From the NCBI RefSeq assembly GCF_015326965.1, contig NZ_CP017659.1:3910501-3974500 (forward strand): DNA of 64,000 bases. The letters run 5' to 3'. Made by a program: the position numbers and the translations under genes. How positions within the stretch are numbered: the stretch's first letter is position 1; each line of letters starts with the position of its first letter. Origin of the DNA: Paenibacillus sp. JZ16 (GTDB lineage Bacteria > Bacillota > Bacilli > Paenibacillales > Paenibacillaceae). Below the pieces are notes generated by a model, which saw only the letters and a program-made list of their open reading frames with translations, was not told where the DNA came from and searched no databases. Below are positions 27,692-36,621 of the stretch, in pieces.

Positions 27692-28486
27692 TTACGGGGC
27701 TTTCTTCTGCATCTGATCCAAACTCTTGAACTCGTACCCCCGATTCCTGGCTTCGTCAATGATCCGCCCAAGCGCCTCGGTGTTGTCCTTGGAGATCGAG
27801 TGCAGCAGGATCACGGCGCCCGGGTGGAGCTGCGCGGTTACCTTATCATAAGCATACTGCGCACCGCGCTGGGACTTCACGTCCCAATCCATATACGCGA
27901 GCGACCAGAAGACATTGGTGTAACCCAGCTGCTTGCTGGTCGCCAGCGACCGCTCATCGAAAATACCCCGCGGCGTACGCAAATATTTCATATCCGGCTG
28001 ACCTGTTATGCGAATAACCTCCTTCTTCACCCGTTCCAACTCCTCGGTCAGCTTCTCTGCCGAGATCGTGGTCACATCCGGATGATTCCAGGAATGGTTG
28101 CCGATAATATGGCCTTCCGCCGTCATCCGCTTCAGCAGATCTTCCTGCGTCTTCACGTAGTGTCCGGTCACGAAAAAGGTGGCAGGCACCTTCTTCTCTT
28201 TGAGCGTATCCAGGATACGGGAAGTATATCCGTTCTCATATCCGTTATCAAACGTAAGATAGAGCTCCTTCTGCTCAGCATCGCCCATGAAGATCGCATC
28301 GTATTTTTTCAGGAGCTCCTTAAAACCCTCCTCGTTGATGGAGGGCAGCTGGCCATTGACGCTTTTTTTGAACCCAAAATGAAACGGACCGCTTCCGCCC
28401 GCCAAAGCCGCTCCGGCGATGGACAGCATCACCGCCAAGCTCATAAGAAGCATAAGGGCCGGACGAAGGATACCACGTTGCTTCAT
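27692..28486 (-). CDS. pdaA: Delta-lactam-biosynthetic de-N-acetylase (PdaA family)
   Basis: 264 residues with a signal peptide (about 1-29, ending ALAGG). The NodB-type polysaccharide deacetylase domain has the catalytic Asp region LTFDNGYEN, the metal-binding HSWNHP motif, the RTPRG segment and HPGAVILLHS. The TFDNGYENG form and overall layout match PdaA, which removes N-acetyl groups from muramic acid so that muramic-delta-lactam forms in the spore cortex, a step needed for germination. It lies apart from gerABC. Confidence 0.85.
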   Translation of the reverse strand: MKQRGILRPALMLLMSLAVMLSIAGAALAGGSGPFHFGFKKSVNGQLPSINEEGFKELLKKYDAIFMGDAEQKELYLTFDNGYENGYTSRILDTLKEKKVPATFFVTGHYVKTQEDLLKRMTAEGHIIGNHSWNHPDVTTISAEKLTEELERVKKEVIRITGQPDMKYLRTPRGIFDERSLATSKQLGYTNVFWSLAYMDWDVKSQRGAQYAYDKVTAQLHPGAVILLHSISKDNTEALGRIIDEARNRGYEFKSLDQMQKKAP

Positions 28487-28632
28487 ATCCGTTCTCTCTC
28501 CTTCATTGGTGTGATATGGATCGACTCCCCTGATGAAATACCTACCAAGGGTAGCATCACCTAATATCCCACAAATCGGAGCAAACTATGTGTTAACCAA
28601 CCAGGACTACAATACCGTGATCCAGCGGCATC

Positions 28633-29676
28633 TCACGTGATCTTGATCAATCGGCCCTTCTGATGACTCTGCAATGCATACTCGATCATGCGAATAACAT
28701 TGCGGGCTTCTTCAGGCTGGACGGGTAACGGGCCATCCTTCTGAATCGCTTCGGCTAGTCCCTGATAAAAGGCCTGGTAGCGGCCGGGCAGCGTCTCAAT
28801 CTCGCCCTGAACCGCAAGCCCGCTCAGCTCGGTAGCAAGCTCCCCGTACTGGTCCGGCTGGTCTTCACCCCAGCCCGCATCCCCCGGGTGCATCCCCTGC
28901 TTCAGCTGTCCTTCCTGAGGGTCTGTTCCATACTTCAGGAAGCTTCCTTTATCTCCGTGCAGCTCGAATTTCGGGCCGGCTTGCCGGACCAGCGAACCGG
29001 AATGCAGAATAACGCGAAACGTTTTGTAACCCAGCACCAGATGAAAATAATCATGGGTTTTGGACCCTTTGCGCTCCTTTCTCAAATCCGCCCACAGCGT
29101 CTCTGGCAGACCGAACAGGAACAGCGCCTGATCAAGCAGATGCGAACCTAAATCGTACAGAATGCCGGACCCGGGATTTCCCTGTTCCCTCCACCGCTCC
29201 GATTGCACCTCCGGACGGTAGCGGCTGAACTGTGCCTGATAAATGGAAAGCTTGCCGAGCGCCCCCGTCTCCAGCAGATTGCGGACGGTCAGAAAGTCAT
29301 TGTCCCAGCGGCGGTTGTGATATACCGTCAGCAGGACTCCCTTCTGCTTGGCAAGATCAATCAGCTGATCCGCTTCGGCGGATGTTACGGTAAACGGCTT
29401 CTCGACGACCACGTGCTTACCAGCCTCGATGGCTAACCGGGTATATTCGTAATGCGTTGCATTCGGACTCGTAATGATGACAACATCAATATCCGGATTA
29501 GACAAAAGCTCATCCACGCTATCGACAACTGCCGTATCAGGCAAATCCTTATGAACCTTGTCCGGATCTGATGACACAACCGTGTGGACTTCGTAATCCG
29601 GCACGCTTCTCAGGATAGGTGCATGAAACACCGACCCGGACAGGCCGTAGCCGATGATTCCCGCTTGTATTGCCAT
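28633..29676 (-). CDS. Gfo/Idh/MocA-family oxidoreductase (IolW/YvaA-like)
   Basis: 347 residues. The Rossmann domain begins AGIIGYGLSGSVFHAPIL, and the catalytic-site motif EKPFTVTSAEAD follows near residue 95. The C-terminal alpha/beta domain contains GILYDLGSHLLDQALFLFG. The sequence looks like NADP-dependent scyllo-inositol dehydrogenases of the IolW type, though many paralogues exist and the sugar is not certain. No transporter or iol genes are adjacent. Confidence 0.88.
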   Translation of the reverse strand: MAIQAGIIGYGLSGSVFHAPILRSVPDYEVHTVVSSDPDKVHKDLPDTAVVDSVDELLSNPDIDVVIITSPNATHYEYTRLAIEAGKHVVVEKPFTVTSAEADQLIDLAKQKGVLLTVYHNRRWDNDFLTVRNLLETGALGKLSIYQAQFSRYRPEVQSERWREQGNPGSGILYDLGSHLLDQALFLFGLPETLWADLRKERKGSKTHDYFHLVLGYKTFRVILHSGSLVRQAGPKFELHGDKGSFLKYGTDPQEGQLKQGMHPGDAGWGEDQPDQYGELATELSGLAVQGEIETLPGRYQAFYQGLAEAIQKDGPLPVQPEEARNVIRMIEYALQSHQKGRLIKIT

Positions 29677-29781
29677 AAAGCAAGCCTCCTCTTCCCATGG
29701 TTCTATGTTGATTCGATATGTATCGTTTTGATTCCTTGCAACATCTTAACATTCCGCAAATATTTTACAACCTCAAATGGT

Positions 29782-29819
29782 AAAGCCGCCTGCACATTAA
29801 TCACTGTGCAGGCGGCTTT
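29782..29819. terminator. Terminator between the dehydrogenase and the second catalase
   Basis: A perfect 15-bp stem AAAGCCGCCTGCACA / TGTGCAGGCGGCTTT with an 8-base loop. On the minus strand it follows the catalase stop; T runs are short on both sides. Confidence 0.75.
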
Positions 29820-29872
29820 CTTTATTGCCATAGCAAATCATAACCTGGAGACCGCTCTCGGCCTAGCGAATT

Positions 29873-31495
29873 TTAGTAAGGATCCGCCTCATGGCCCATG
29901 CGGTTTGCATCCTCTACTGCCTGCTCCCGTACGTTCTCGTTCGAGCCCTTTCTAGCCTGCTCGAGTCCTTCCCGCACGCGGCGTCCATAATCCTCATCCG
30001 CATTCGTGAAATATTCCACCATCTTGTCTTGAATCCGAATATCGCATTGGATAAGCGCACCCACCAGGTTGCTAATCAATTCGTTTCGCTCCCAATCCTC
30101 AAAGGCTCTGTACGTATCCCCGGCCTGCTTGAAGTCCAGCGTGCGATCCAGCTTCTGCCGGACGAGGTTGGCATTATAATGGGGTTGATGAGGCTTCGCT
30201 GTCTGCGCGGCTTCCACCAGACCGTCGGTCATGGACGGCTCGTAATCCACATGCGGGCTTTGCCCTGGTGCCTTATCCACGTAATAAGACATCTGCCCGC
30301 CGCGCTGATTGGTAGCGACCCGCTTCTTCGGCGCATTGATCGGCAGCTGCAGATAGTTGGTGCCCACCCGATGCCGCTGGGTATCCGAGTAAGAAAATGT
30401 GCGACCTTGGAGCATCTTGTCGTCCGAGAAATCGAGACCATCCACCAACACGCCCGTGCCGAAGGCCGCTTGCTCCACTTCGTTATAGTAGTTCTCCGGA
30501 TTGCGGTTCAGCACCATTTTGCCTACCTTCAGGAACGGGAATTGATCTTCCGGCCACAGCTTGGTTGCATCAAGCGGATCGAATTCCAGCTCCGGATGCT
30601 CATCATCGCTCATAATCTGAACGCATAGCTCCCATTCCGGATAATCCCCGCGTTCAATGGCCTCATATAAATCCTGTGTCGCATGGCTGTCATTCATGGC
30701 TTGGATCTTGTTTGCTTCTTCCTGCGTAAGGTTCTTAATGCCTTGCTTAAGCGGCTCCCAGTGATATTTGATCAGCACACTGTTGCCCTCTGCATTGACC
30801 CATTTGTATGTATTCACACCAGAGCCCTGCATTTGGCGGTAGTTAGCCGGAATGCCCCATGGGGAGAAGACAAACGTGATCATATGCGTCGCTTCCGGGG
30901 AACGGGATACAAAGTCGAACATGCCGACTGGACCCGGAACGTTGGATACTGGATCCGGTTTGAACGCATGGACCATATCCGGAAATTTGAGCGGATCACG
31001 GATAAAAAATATTTTCAGGTTGTTGCCGACCAGATCCCAGTTGCCTTCTTCGGTGTAAAATTTCACAGCAAACCCGCGCGGATCCCGAAGCGTTTCCGGT
31101 GAGCCGGCGCCGTGGATAACGGTGGAGAACCGGACAAACACCGGTGTGCGCTTGCCTTCAACCTGAAACAGCTTGGCCCGGGTATATTTCGAAACAGGCT
31201 CATCGCCCACTTTCCCGTAAGCTTCAAAGTAACCGTGAGCTCCAGCCCCCCTTGCATGCACAACGCGCTCCGGAATACGTTCACGGTCAAAATGCGTGAT
31301 TTTCTCCAGATAATGATAATTCTCCAGGGTCATCGGACCCCGATTCCCTACCGTTCTCACATTCTGATTATCCGAAATAGGATGTCCCTGGCGGTTCGTC
31401 AGCGTATCCTCCCGCTCCGTCTCGCCCCGATTCTCGGCGTATCCTGCCCGTTCTTGGTTTATTCCGTTATTAGCATCATGATCTTGGCCACTCAC
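29873..31495 (-). CDS. Catalase, heme-dependent (second copy)
   Basis: A 540-residue monofunctional catalase, paralogous to the one at 4.8-6.3 kb. Active-site His region [14 protein letters not shown], distal Asn region [13 protein letters not shown] and heme-ligand Tyr region [14 protein letters not shown] are all intact. It differs in a C-terminal tail of about 30 residues ([17 protein letters not shown]) and a longer N-terminus. This size is close to spore or general-stress catalases such as KatX, but the assignment is not certain. The start is GTG 31495, 10 bases after GGAGG; the ATG at 31504 is one base from it. Confidence 0.93.
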   Translation of the reverse strand: MSGQDHDANNGINQERAGYAENRGETEREDTLTNRQGHPISDNQNVRTVGNRGPMTLENYHYLEKITHFDRERIPERVVHARGAGAHGYFEAYGKVGDEPVSKYTRAKLFQVEGKRTPVFVRFSTVIHGAGSPETLRDPRGFAVKFYTEEGNWDLVGNNLKIFFIRDPLKFPDMVHAFKPDPVSNVPGPVGMFDFVSRSPEATHMITFVFSPWGIPANYRQMQGSGVNTYKWVNAEGNSVLIKYHWEPLKQGIKNLTQEEANKIQAMNDSHATQDLYEAIERGDYPEWELCVQIMSDDEHPELEFDPLDATKLWPEDQFPFLKVGKMVLNRNPENYYNEVEQAAFGTGVLVDGLDFSDDKMLQGRTFSYSDTQRHRVGTNYLQLPINAPKKRVATNQRGGQMSYYVDKAPGQSPHVDYEPSMTDGLVEAAQTAKPHQPHYNANLVRQKLDRTLDFKQAGDTYRAFEDWERNELISNLVGALIQCDIRIQDKMVEYFTNADEDYGRRVREGLEQARKGSNENVREQAVEDANRMGHEADPY

Positions 31496-31603
31496 GAATG
31501 TCATTCCTCCTTGGATATAAGGCTTGTAAAATGGGTTCTCTTACTATGGATATTATGTCCAAGGAGTGAAAATGTATGAAATGTCCTTTAATTTAAAACA
31601 AAC

Positions 31604-32494
31604 TTAATCATGCTCACCCAACAGTGCGCGTGTAAAGCTGATCCATTCCCTGACGGCAAAGGACAGGTACCGGTCCTTCCTCCAGATCATCCCGAGCTGC
31701 CAGGGGATCGAGGGATTATCCAGCGGCAGTATCGTCACGCGCGAAGAATCGATTTCCTTACAGATCGTCTCTGGCAGCAGTGCTATGCCCAGATTCGCGG
31801 CCACCATGCCGCTGATGAGATCCCACTGCGAGCTTTCATAGACCACCCTTGGCTCGAAGCCCGCGCTGACGCATTCGCGGATTATCCGGTCATGCAGCGT
31901 AAAGTCCTCTCGAAACAATACAAACGCCTCATCAGCAAGCTCATTCAGGTGCACATGATCTCTGTCTGCGAGCCGGTGAGAAGGATGGACGAGCAAATTC
32001 AGCTTCTCTTTGACAAAGGAATAATAATGGAATACATCCTCATTGACCGGCAGCACCGCAACGCCGATATCCGTCTGACCGCTTTCCACATCCGCTTCGA
32101 CCTTCTTCGCCCCATCTTCAATCAGCTGAATGGTAATCTTCGGATATTCCCGGTGGAACTGCCCGATCACTTCCGGGAAAAAGCTTGAACCTACCATAGG
32201 CGGAAGCCCAATACGGAGATGTCCGCGCTTCAGGTTCATAAGATCCTCCAGCTCGGCCGATACCCGCTGAAAGGAATCCACCATTTGCTGCGCCTGCTGA
32301 TACATGATATGACCCGCGTCCGTCAGCTCAATCCGCTTGCCCTGCCGATAAAACAAGGTTACGCCCCACTCGTCCTCCATGTTGCGAATCGTTTTGCTGA
32401 TCGTTGGCTGCGTAATATACAGCTTCTCGGCAGCCTTGGTGAAGCTTTGGTTCCTCGCTACCTCAAGAAAATACTCCAGGTGCCGTATATCCAT
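31604..32494 (-). CDS. cidR: LysR-family regulator of cidAB (CidR-like)
   Basis: 296 residues with a LysR winged helix (FLEVARNQSFTKAAEKLYITQPTISKTIRNME) and a periplasmic-binding-like effector domain. It is divergent from cidAB across 126 bases with a dyad operator, the standard arrangement for an activator of holin-like genes. In related bacteria CidR responds to acetate or overflow metabolites; no such evidence can be drawn here. ATG 32494 is the first start. Confidence 0.8.
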   Translation of the reverse strand: MDIRHLEYFLEVARNQSFTKAAEKLYITQPTISKTIRNMEDEWGVTLFYRQGKRIELTDAGHIMYQQAQQMVDSFQRVSAELEDLMNLKRGHLRIGLPPMVGSSFFPEVIGQFHREYPKITIQLIEDGAKKVEADVESGQTDIGVAVLPVNEDVFHYYSFVKEKLNLLVHPSHRLADRDHVHLNELADEAFVLFREDFTLHDRIIRECVSAGFEPRVVYESSQWDLISGMVAANLGIALLPETICKEIDSSRVTILPLDNPSIPWQLGMIWRKDRYLSFAVREWISFTRALLGEHD

Positions 32495-32534
32495 CCGATA
32501 CTCCCTCCGGTTTCCTCTATGTATAGATAAATGG

Positions 32535-32560
32535 AATGCATATCATTCGATATATGCATT
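32535..32560. promoter_or_regulatory. Dyad operator between cidR and cidA
   Basis: AATGCATAT and ATATGCATT, a perfect 9-bp inverted repeat with 8 bases between. Its size fits a LysR binding site. It is the most conspicuous symmetry in the divergent intergenic region. Confidence 0.65.
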
Positions 32561-32620
32561 TTACCTATGAAAATTATCGTTGTAAAATTTCATTACCAAT
32601 GAAAATAAAGGAGGCCGGTC

Positions 32621-32992
32621 ATGATCAACATGCTGAAAGGAACGCTCCAAGTGGCCGGTTTCATGCTTCTTTCCTTAGGGATGGATCAACTGGCCGCTTG
32701 GCTGAATATAGGAATTCCGGGCAGCATTCTCGGAATCGTTGTAGTATTCATACTTCTCGAAACCAAAGTCCTCCGCCTAGAGTGGATCGAACTTGGCGCT
32801 AATTGGCTGCTCGCCGAATTGCTGCTGTTCTTTATCCCTGCTGCAGTTGGCATCATGAAATATTTCCCGATGCTGGAGGCCGAAGGGCTCCAGATTCTAG
32901 CCGTGGTTTTGTTTAGCACCGTCATTGTGATGGTCAGCTCAGGACTAACCGCTGGCTTCATCTCATCCAGAAAGGAGCGAAAAACACCATGA
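32621..32992 (+). CDS. cidA: CidA/LrgA-family holin-like membrane protein
   Basis: 123 residues with four hydrophobic segments: GFMLLSLGMDQLAAWL, IPGSILGIVVVFILLE, WLLAELLLFFIPAAVGIMKYF and LQILAVVLFSTVIVMVSSGL. The FIPAAVG(I/V) motif is diagnostic. CidA-type proteins act in the membrane in holin-like control of murein hydrolases or of overflow metabolites. GGAGG lies 9 bases upstream of the ATG. The gene overlaps cidB by 4 bases. Confidence 0.85.
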   Translation: MINMLKGTLQVAGFMLLSLGMDQLAAWLNIGIPGSILGIVVVFILLETKVLRLEWIELGANWLLAELLLFFIPAAVGIMKYFPMLEAEGLQILAVVLFSTVIVMVSSGLTAGFISSRKERKTP

Positions 32993-33678
32993 ACATCCTG
33001 TTGACGGTCATTCTCGGCTTATTGTTAACGATCGGGATTTATGGGGGGGCCAAAAAACTGTATCGCCGCCTGCCAAAGGTCTATTTGTCACCGCTCCTCA
33101 TTACTCCTGTACTAATTGTTGTGATATTGACACAAACAGGCGTATCCTATGAATCATACAATGAAGGGGCGCAGTGGATCAGCAAGCTGCTTGGACCGGC
33201 TACAATCGCTTTTGCCGTGCCTTTGTACAAAAACTTCCAAACCCTTAAAAAGCATGCGGCCGAGATTATGCTCAGCGTGCTGACCGGATCGGTACTTGCG
33301 ATGATATCCTCCGCATTTCTCGCAAAATGGATGCACCTGAACAGCTCGCTCGCCACCAGTCTCGTGCCGCGCTCCATAACAACGCCGATTGCCATGAACG
33401 TCTCGGAGGTCATTGGAGGGGTGCCGAACATGACCGCCGTTTTTGTCATTATGACCGGGATTCTAGGCTCCATGATCGGACCGGCCGTCATGCGGATCTT
33501 CCGGATTCGGGGCGATATCGCAAGAGGTGTGCTGTTTGGGACCAGCGCCCATGGAACCGGCACCTCCAAGGCATTCGAATTCAGCTCCCTTTCGGGGACG
33601 ATCTCCAGCATTTCGATGATCGTTGCCGCTCTCTTCACCCTCGGAACCGCACCACTGATTATGTCCTTTCTTTATTAA
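32989..33678 (+). CDS. cidB: CidB/LrgB-family membrane protein
   Basis: 229 residues with many membrane segments. The LrgB signature region SVTTPIAM is present as RSITTPIAMNVSEVIGG, and the C-terminal GTSAHGTGTSKAFE motif is intact. It partners CidA; ATGA overlap gives coupled translation. A terminator follows directly, closing the two-gene operon. Confidence 0.9.
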   Translation: MNILLTVILGLLLTIGIYGGAKKLYRRLPKVYLSPLLITPVLIVVILTQTGVSYESYNEGAQWISKLLGPATIAFAVPLYKNFQTLKKHAAEIMLSVLTGSVLAMISSAFLAKWMHLNSSLATSLVPRSITTPIAMNVSEVIGGVPNMTAVFVIMTGILGSMIGPAVMRIFRIRGDIARGVLFGTSAHGTGTSKAFEFSSLSGTISSISMIVAALFTLGTAPLIMSFLY

Positions 33679-33696
33679 TATTGCTGAGACCCTGAC

Positions 33697-33720
33697 AAAA
33701 CCGGCGATGGCCGGTTTTTT
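33697..33720 (+). terminator. Terminator after cidAB
   Basis: AAAACCGGC / GCCGGTTTT with a 4-base loop, followed by T. It lies 18 bases after the cidB stop. Confidence 0.88.
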
Positions 33721-33772
33721 GGGCTGTCTATTTTATGTTGTTATAAGAAGCTTGGGGACTTACTTTAACTCT

Positions 33773-33801
33773 TTGACAACCTCCTCCGAAGAGGTCATAA
33801 T
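33773..33801 (+). promoter_or_regulatory. Sigma-A promoter of the LTA-synthase family gene, with dyad in the spacer
   Basis: TTGACA, 17 bases, CATAAT. The 17-base spacer is itself an inverted repeat, ACCTC-N7-GAGGT, which could be an operator. The start codon is about 150 bases downstream. Confidence 0.6.
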
Positions 33802-33947
33802 AAGTTCTGTTCATTAGTTTTGTAAAATAAATGGTATACGGAATGTATATCAACAGTAAGAATAACGTCTATCGATTCTTAAATAACGAATGGCCGCTGG
33901 AGTTCTAGAATTAGGTATACCGCGGCATTGAAAGGAAGGCGATACAG

Positions 33948-35807
33948 GTGTTTTCCACCTCGCGGTTTCGGTTAACGATTACGAAGCCTTTTATATTTTT
34001 CTCTGTCATTATGCTGCTCAAAAGCTACCTGGCCTGGATGGTCATTTTTGATGATGTCATGCCATGGAAGCCGCTCATTACGGAAATTCCTTTTATTTGG
34101 CTTGCATTCAGCTTAATCGAATGGTTCGCTTCCAAGCGAAAGCTCGCCGCCTATATGAGTGTTAACTTATTGCTGACCGCCATATTCTTCGCAGCCATTA
34201 TGTATTATAAATATTACGGTGTCATTGTTACGTATCACGCGCTGGAGCAGGTCAATCAGGTAACCGCGGTAAGCAATAGCGTATTCTCCTTGATGGACCC
34301 TTACTATCTGCTGATCTTCACGGATATCATCGGTATGTTTTTTCTATTATGGCGAAGTGACCGCGTCAAAAAATGGAAGATTCGGCATGCCAAGAAGGAA
34401 AAGCGCAAGATTATCCCTATTGTTTTCGTTGTCTCTTTAATGCTGTGCCTGTTCCAGATTATGCCGAACCGCGCAAGCATGAACGAAATCGTGAAGGCGC
34501 AGGAGATGGGCATTCTCAACTATGAGGCCTATACGATTTTCCAGCAGGAGAACAAAGAGCTCGTGGATGCCAAGACCATCACGCAGGATAAAGTCAACGG
34601 ATTGAAGGGCCTCAAGGCGGCTGATCAGGAAGCCCTGCTCTCAGGTGTCGCCAAAGGGAAGAACCTGATCATTATCCAGATGGAGTCCTTCCAGGAGTTC
34701 CTGGTCGACCTCAAGATTGACGGCAAGGAAATTACGCCTAACATCAACAAGCTGGCCCGCGAGAGCCAATACTTCCCGAACTTCTACCAGAATGTCGGCC
34801 AAGGTAATACCTCGGATGCCGAGTTTGTGGTGAATACATCCTTCTACATTCCACCGCGGGGAGCGGCAACGCAGCATTATGCCGACAGAGTTCTGCCAAG
34901 CCTGCCGAGATTGCTGCAAGGGGAAGGTTATGATACCGCCACTTTCCACACCAATGTGGTGGAATTCTGGAATCGTGGAGAGCTGTACAAGGCGCTCGGT
35001 TTCAACCGTTATTACGATAAAGCATTCTTCGGCGATGAAGATAAGCTGTTCTTCGGTGCCTCGGATGATGCCCTGTATTCCAAAACCGCAGCCGAGCTGA
35101 AGAAGATGAACGAAGCCGATAAACCGTTCTATAGCCATGTCATTTCCATGTCGGCTCACCATCCGTTCACGATTCCTGAAGATAAATATCGGATGACGCT
35201 GCCGGAGCGTTATGAAGGCACCTTCGTCGGCGACTACATCCGTTCGCAGAATTACGCCGATGATGCGCTTGGTAAATTCATTGAGCAGCTGAAGAAAGAC
35301 GGCGTGTGGGATAACAGCCTGATTGTTCTCTACGGAGACCACCTCGGACTGCCGATTTATTCCTTGGACAACAAGGATAAAGAGCTGATGCACGAAATTT
35401 ATGGCCGTGATTATAACTCCGGCGATATGATCAATATCCCGCTTATGATCCATGGAAAAGGCCTTCAGCCGGAAGTCAAGGAGCAAGTCGGCGGGCAGAT
35501 CGACCTCTTGCCAACGGTGGCTAACCTGCTCGGCGTATCGATGGACAATCAGCTTCATTTCGGCCAGGATCTGTTAAACAACACCGATAATAACTTGCTG
35601 CCGGAAAGGTATTACCTTCCTTCCGGTACCTTTATTAACAATACGACCCTGTATATCCCGGGAATCGGCTTTGAGGATGGAACCAAGCATCCGCTTCCGA
35701 ACGCGGACGAGAAGAGGACCCAGGCGACCAAGGAAGAATTCGAACGCGCGCTGCAGCTGCTCCATCTGTCGGACAGCTATATCAAACAGCTGCCATACCA
35801 TAAATAG
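33948..35807 (+). CDS. LTA synthase-family membrane phosphoglycerol transferase
   Basis: 619 residues. Five membrane segments (about 10-175) are followed by an extracellular sulfatase-like domain. Active-site elements are the ESF segment (IIIQMESFQEF), the nucleophile Thr in GQGNTSDAEF, and YGDHLGLP as metal ligands. It would polymerise glycerol phosphate from phosphatidylglycerol at the membrane surface. The start is GTG with AAAGGAAGG 8 bases upstream. Whether it is the main LtaS or a YfnI/YqgS-like paralogue cannot be settled here. Confidence 0.88.
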   Translation: MFSTSRFRLTITKPFIFFSVIMLLKSYLAWMVIFDDVMPWKPLITEIPFIWLAFSLIEWFASKRKLAAYMSVNLLLTAIFFAAIMYYKYYGVIVTYHALEQVNQVTAVSNSVFSLMDPYYLLIFTDIIGMFFLLWRSDRVKKWKIRHAKKEKRKIIPIVFVVSLMLCLFQIMPNRASMNEIVKAQEMGILNYEAYTIFQQENKELVDAKTITQDKVNGLKGLKAADQEALLSGVAKGKNLIIIQMESFQEFLVDLKIDGKEITPNINKLARESQYFPNFYQNVGQGNTSDAEFVVNTSFYIPPRGAATQHYADRVLPSLPRLLQGEGYDTATFHTNVVEFWNRGELYKALGFNRYYDKAFFGDEDKLFFGASDDALYSKTAAELKKMNEADKPFYSHVISMSAHHPFTIPEDKYRMTLPERYEGTFVGDYIRSQNYADDALGKFIEQLKKDGVWDNSLIVLYGDHLGLPIYSLDNKDKELMHEIYGRDYNSGDMINIPLMIHGKGLQPEVKEQVGGQIDLLPTVANLLGVSMDNQLHFGQDLLNNTDNNLLPERYYLPSGTFINNTTLYIPGIGFEDGTKHPLPNADEKRTQATKEEFERALQLLHLSDSYIKQLPYHK

Positions 35808-35820
35808 CCCGTTGCTTAAT

Positions 35821-35861
35821 AGGACAACTCTTTCGATAAATCGAAAGGGTTGTCCTTTTTT
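35821..35861 (+). terminator. Terminator after the LTA-synthase family gene
   Basis: AGGACAAC(T)CTTTCGAT / ATCGAAAG(G)GTTGTCCT stem with a tight loop and a T-run. It follows the stop by about 13 bases. Confidence 0.88.
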
Positions 35862-35969
35862 GTGTTTGGCAGAGAATCGCCGGCATCCCTTGATGCATAA
35901 GGTTTTTCAACCCGAGGGCGACGGTTATTTGACATAGTGGCTTACTTTTTCTTATGATTAATAAAATAG

Positions 35970-36021
35970 CCCCACAAAGTGGAGCCTATGCTTCGATGCT
36001 TATTCCAAATACTTTGCGGGG
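35970..36021. repeat. Long intergenic hairpin element
   Basis: CCCCACAAAGT and ACTTTGCGGGG close an 11-bp outer stem with one A-C mismatch. Inside lie GGA...TCC and an imperfect TATGCTTC/GATGCTTA helix, for a total length of 52 bases. Nothing codes across it. On the minus strand it is followed by CTATTTTATT, so it might act as a terminator, but no minus-strand gene lies upstream within 300 bases. It could be a dispersed repeat or an RNA element. Confidence 0.45.
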
Positions 36022-36026
36022 ACCCC

Positions 36027-36079
36027 AAAACTATAAATGCGATTAAAGAGTTGCTTACGCTTCGCTGAAAACTATAAAT
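36027..36079. repeat. Direct repeat AAAACTATAAAT, two copies
   Basis: The 12-base word occurs at 36027-36038 and 36068-36079, adjacent to the hairpin element. The AT-rich stretch between 36080 and 36210 shows no gene. Confidence 0.5.
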
Positions 36080-36232
36080 TTTATAATCTTAGCAATATAC
36101 CTTGTTTTGAAACCCGCATTCGTGGTGAAATTACGTACAACAACTTAAATGACTCATACTCATACGCTGACAATTAAGCCATATATTTTTTATGAACAAA
36201 TCGATTATGAATTGTAGGAGTGACGATCCGAC

Positions 36233-36565
36233 TTGGACCCCATACGAAGGATAAACAGAATTATATGTTCAACACTTGGCCTTCTTCTGATTGCTTCCTT
36301 TACGCATGTCCCCCTGGTGGACATTTCCGATTCCGCTGCTGCTACGCAGGGAATGGAAGCGTCTGAAGGGACTCTTCCATCGCCAACGCCGGTGCCCAAG
36401 AGCCCGGAACCCGTTCGGTTGATGCTGGAGTCAAAATTCCATGTGTCTCTGCTTTCCTTGCATAACGTTACATGCCGCACGGATACCGATATGTTTCTGC
36501 TCCTAAAGCACATGAAACTAGACCCTTTAAAATTCCGGTCGAATTATGTTGACAGCCATGCATAG
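36233..36565 (+). CDS. Hypothetical secreted protein
   Basis: 110 residues: a signal-peptide-like N-terminus (about 1-37, NRIICSTLGLLLIASFTHVPLV), a Pro/Ser-rich spacer (PSPTPVPKSPEP) and a C-terminal part of about 45 residues with a lone Cys. The start is TTG 36233 with GGAG 12 bases upstream, so translation initiation would be weak. I do not recognise the family. It stands between the hairpin region and the CNNM gene. Confidence 0.4.
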   Translation: MDPIRRINRIICSTLGLLLIASFTHVPLVDISDSAAATQGMEASEGTLPSPTPVPKSPEPVRLMLESKFHVSLLSLHNVTCRTDTDMFLLLKHMKLDPLKFRSNYVDSHA

Positions 36566-36621
36566 TAAGTGATGGTTAATAAAAAACTAATTCGGATCAG
36601 ATAAAAAAGGATGTGTTTTGT

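Noticed and set aside
34641..35558. A 305-aa minus-strand frame opposite the LTA-synthase family gene
   Set aside because: Antisense shadow; the plus-strand catalytic motifs are decisive.
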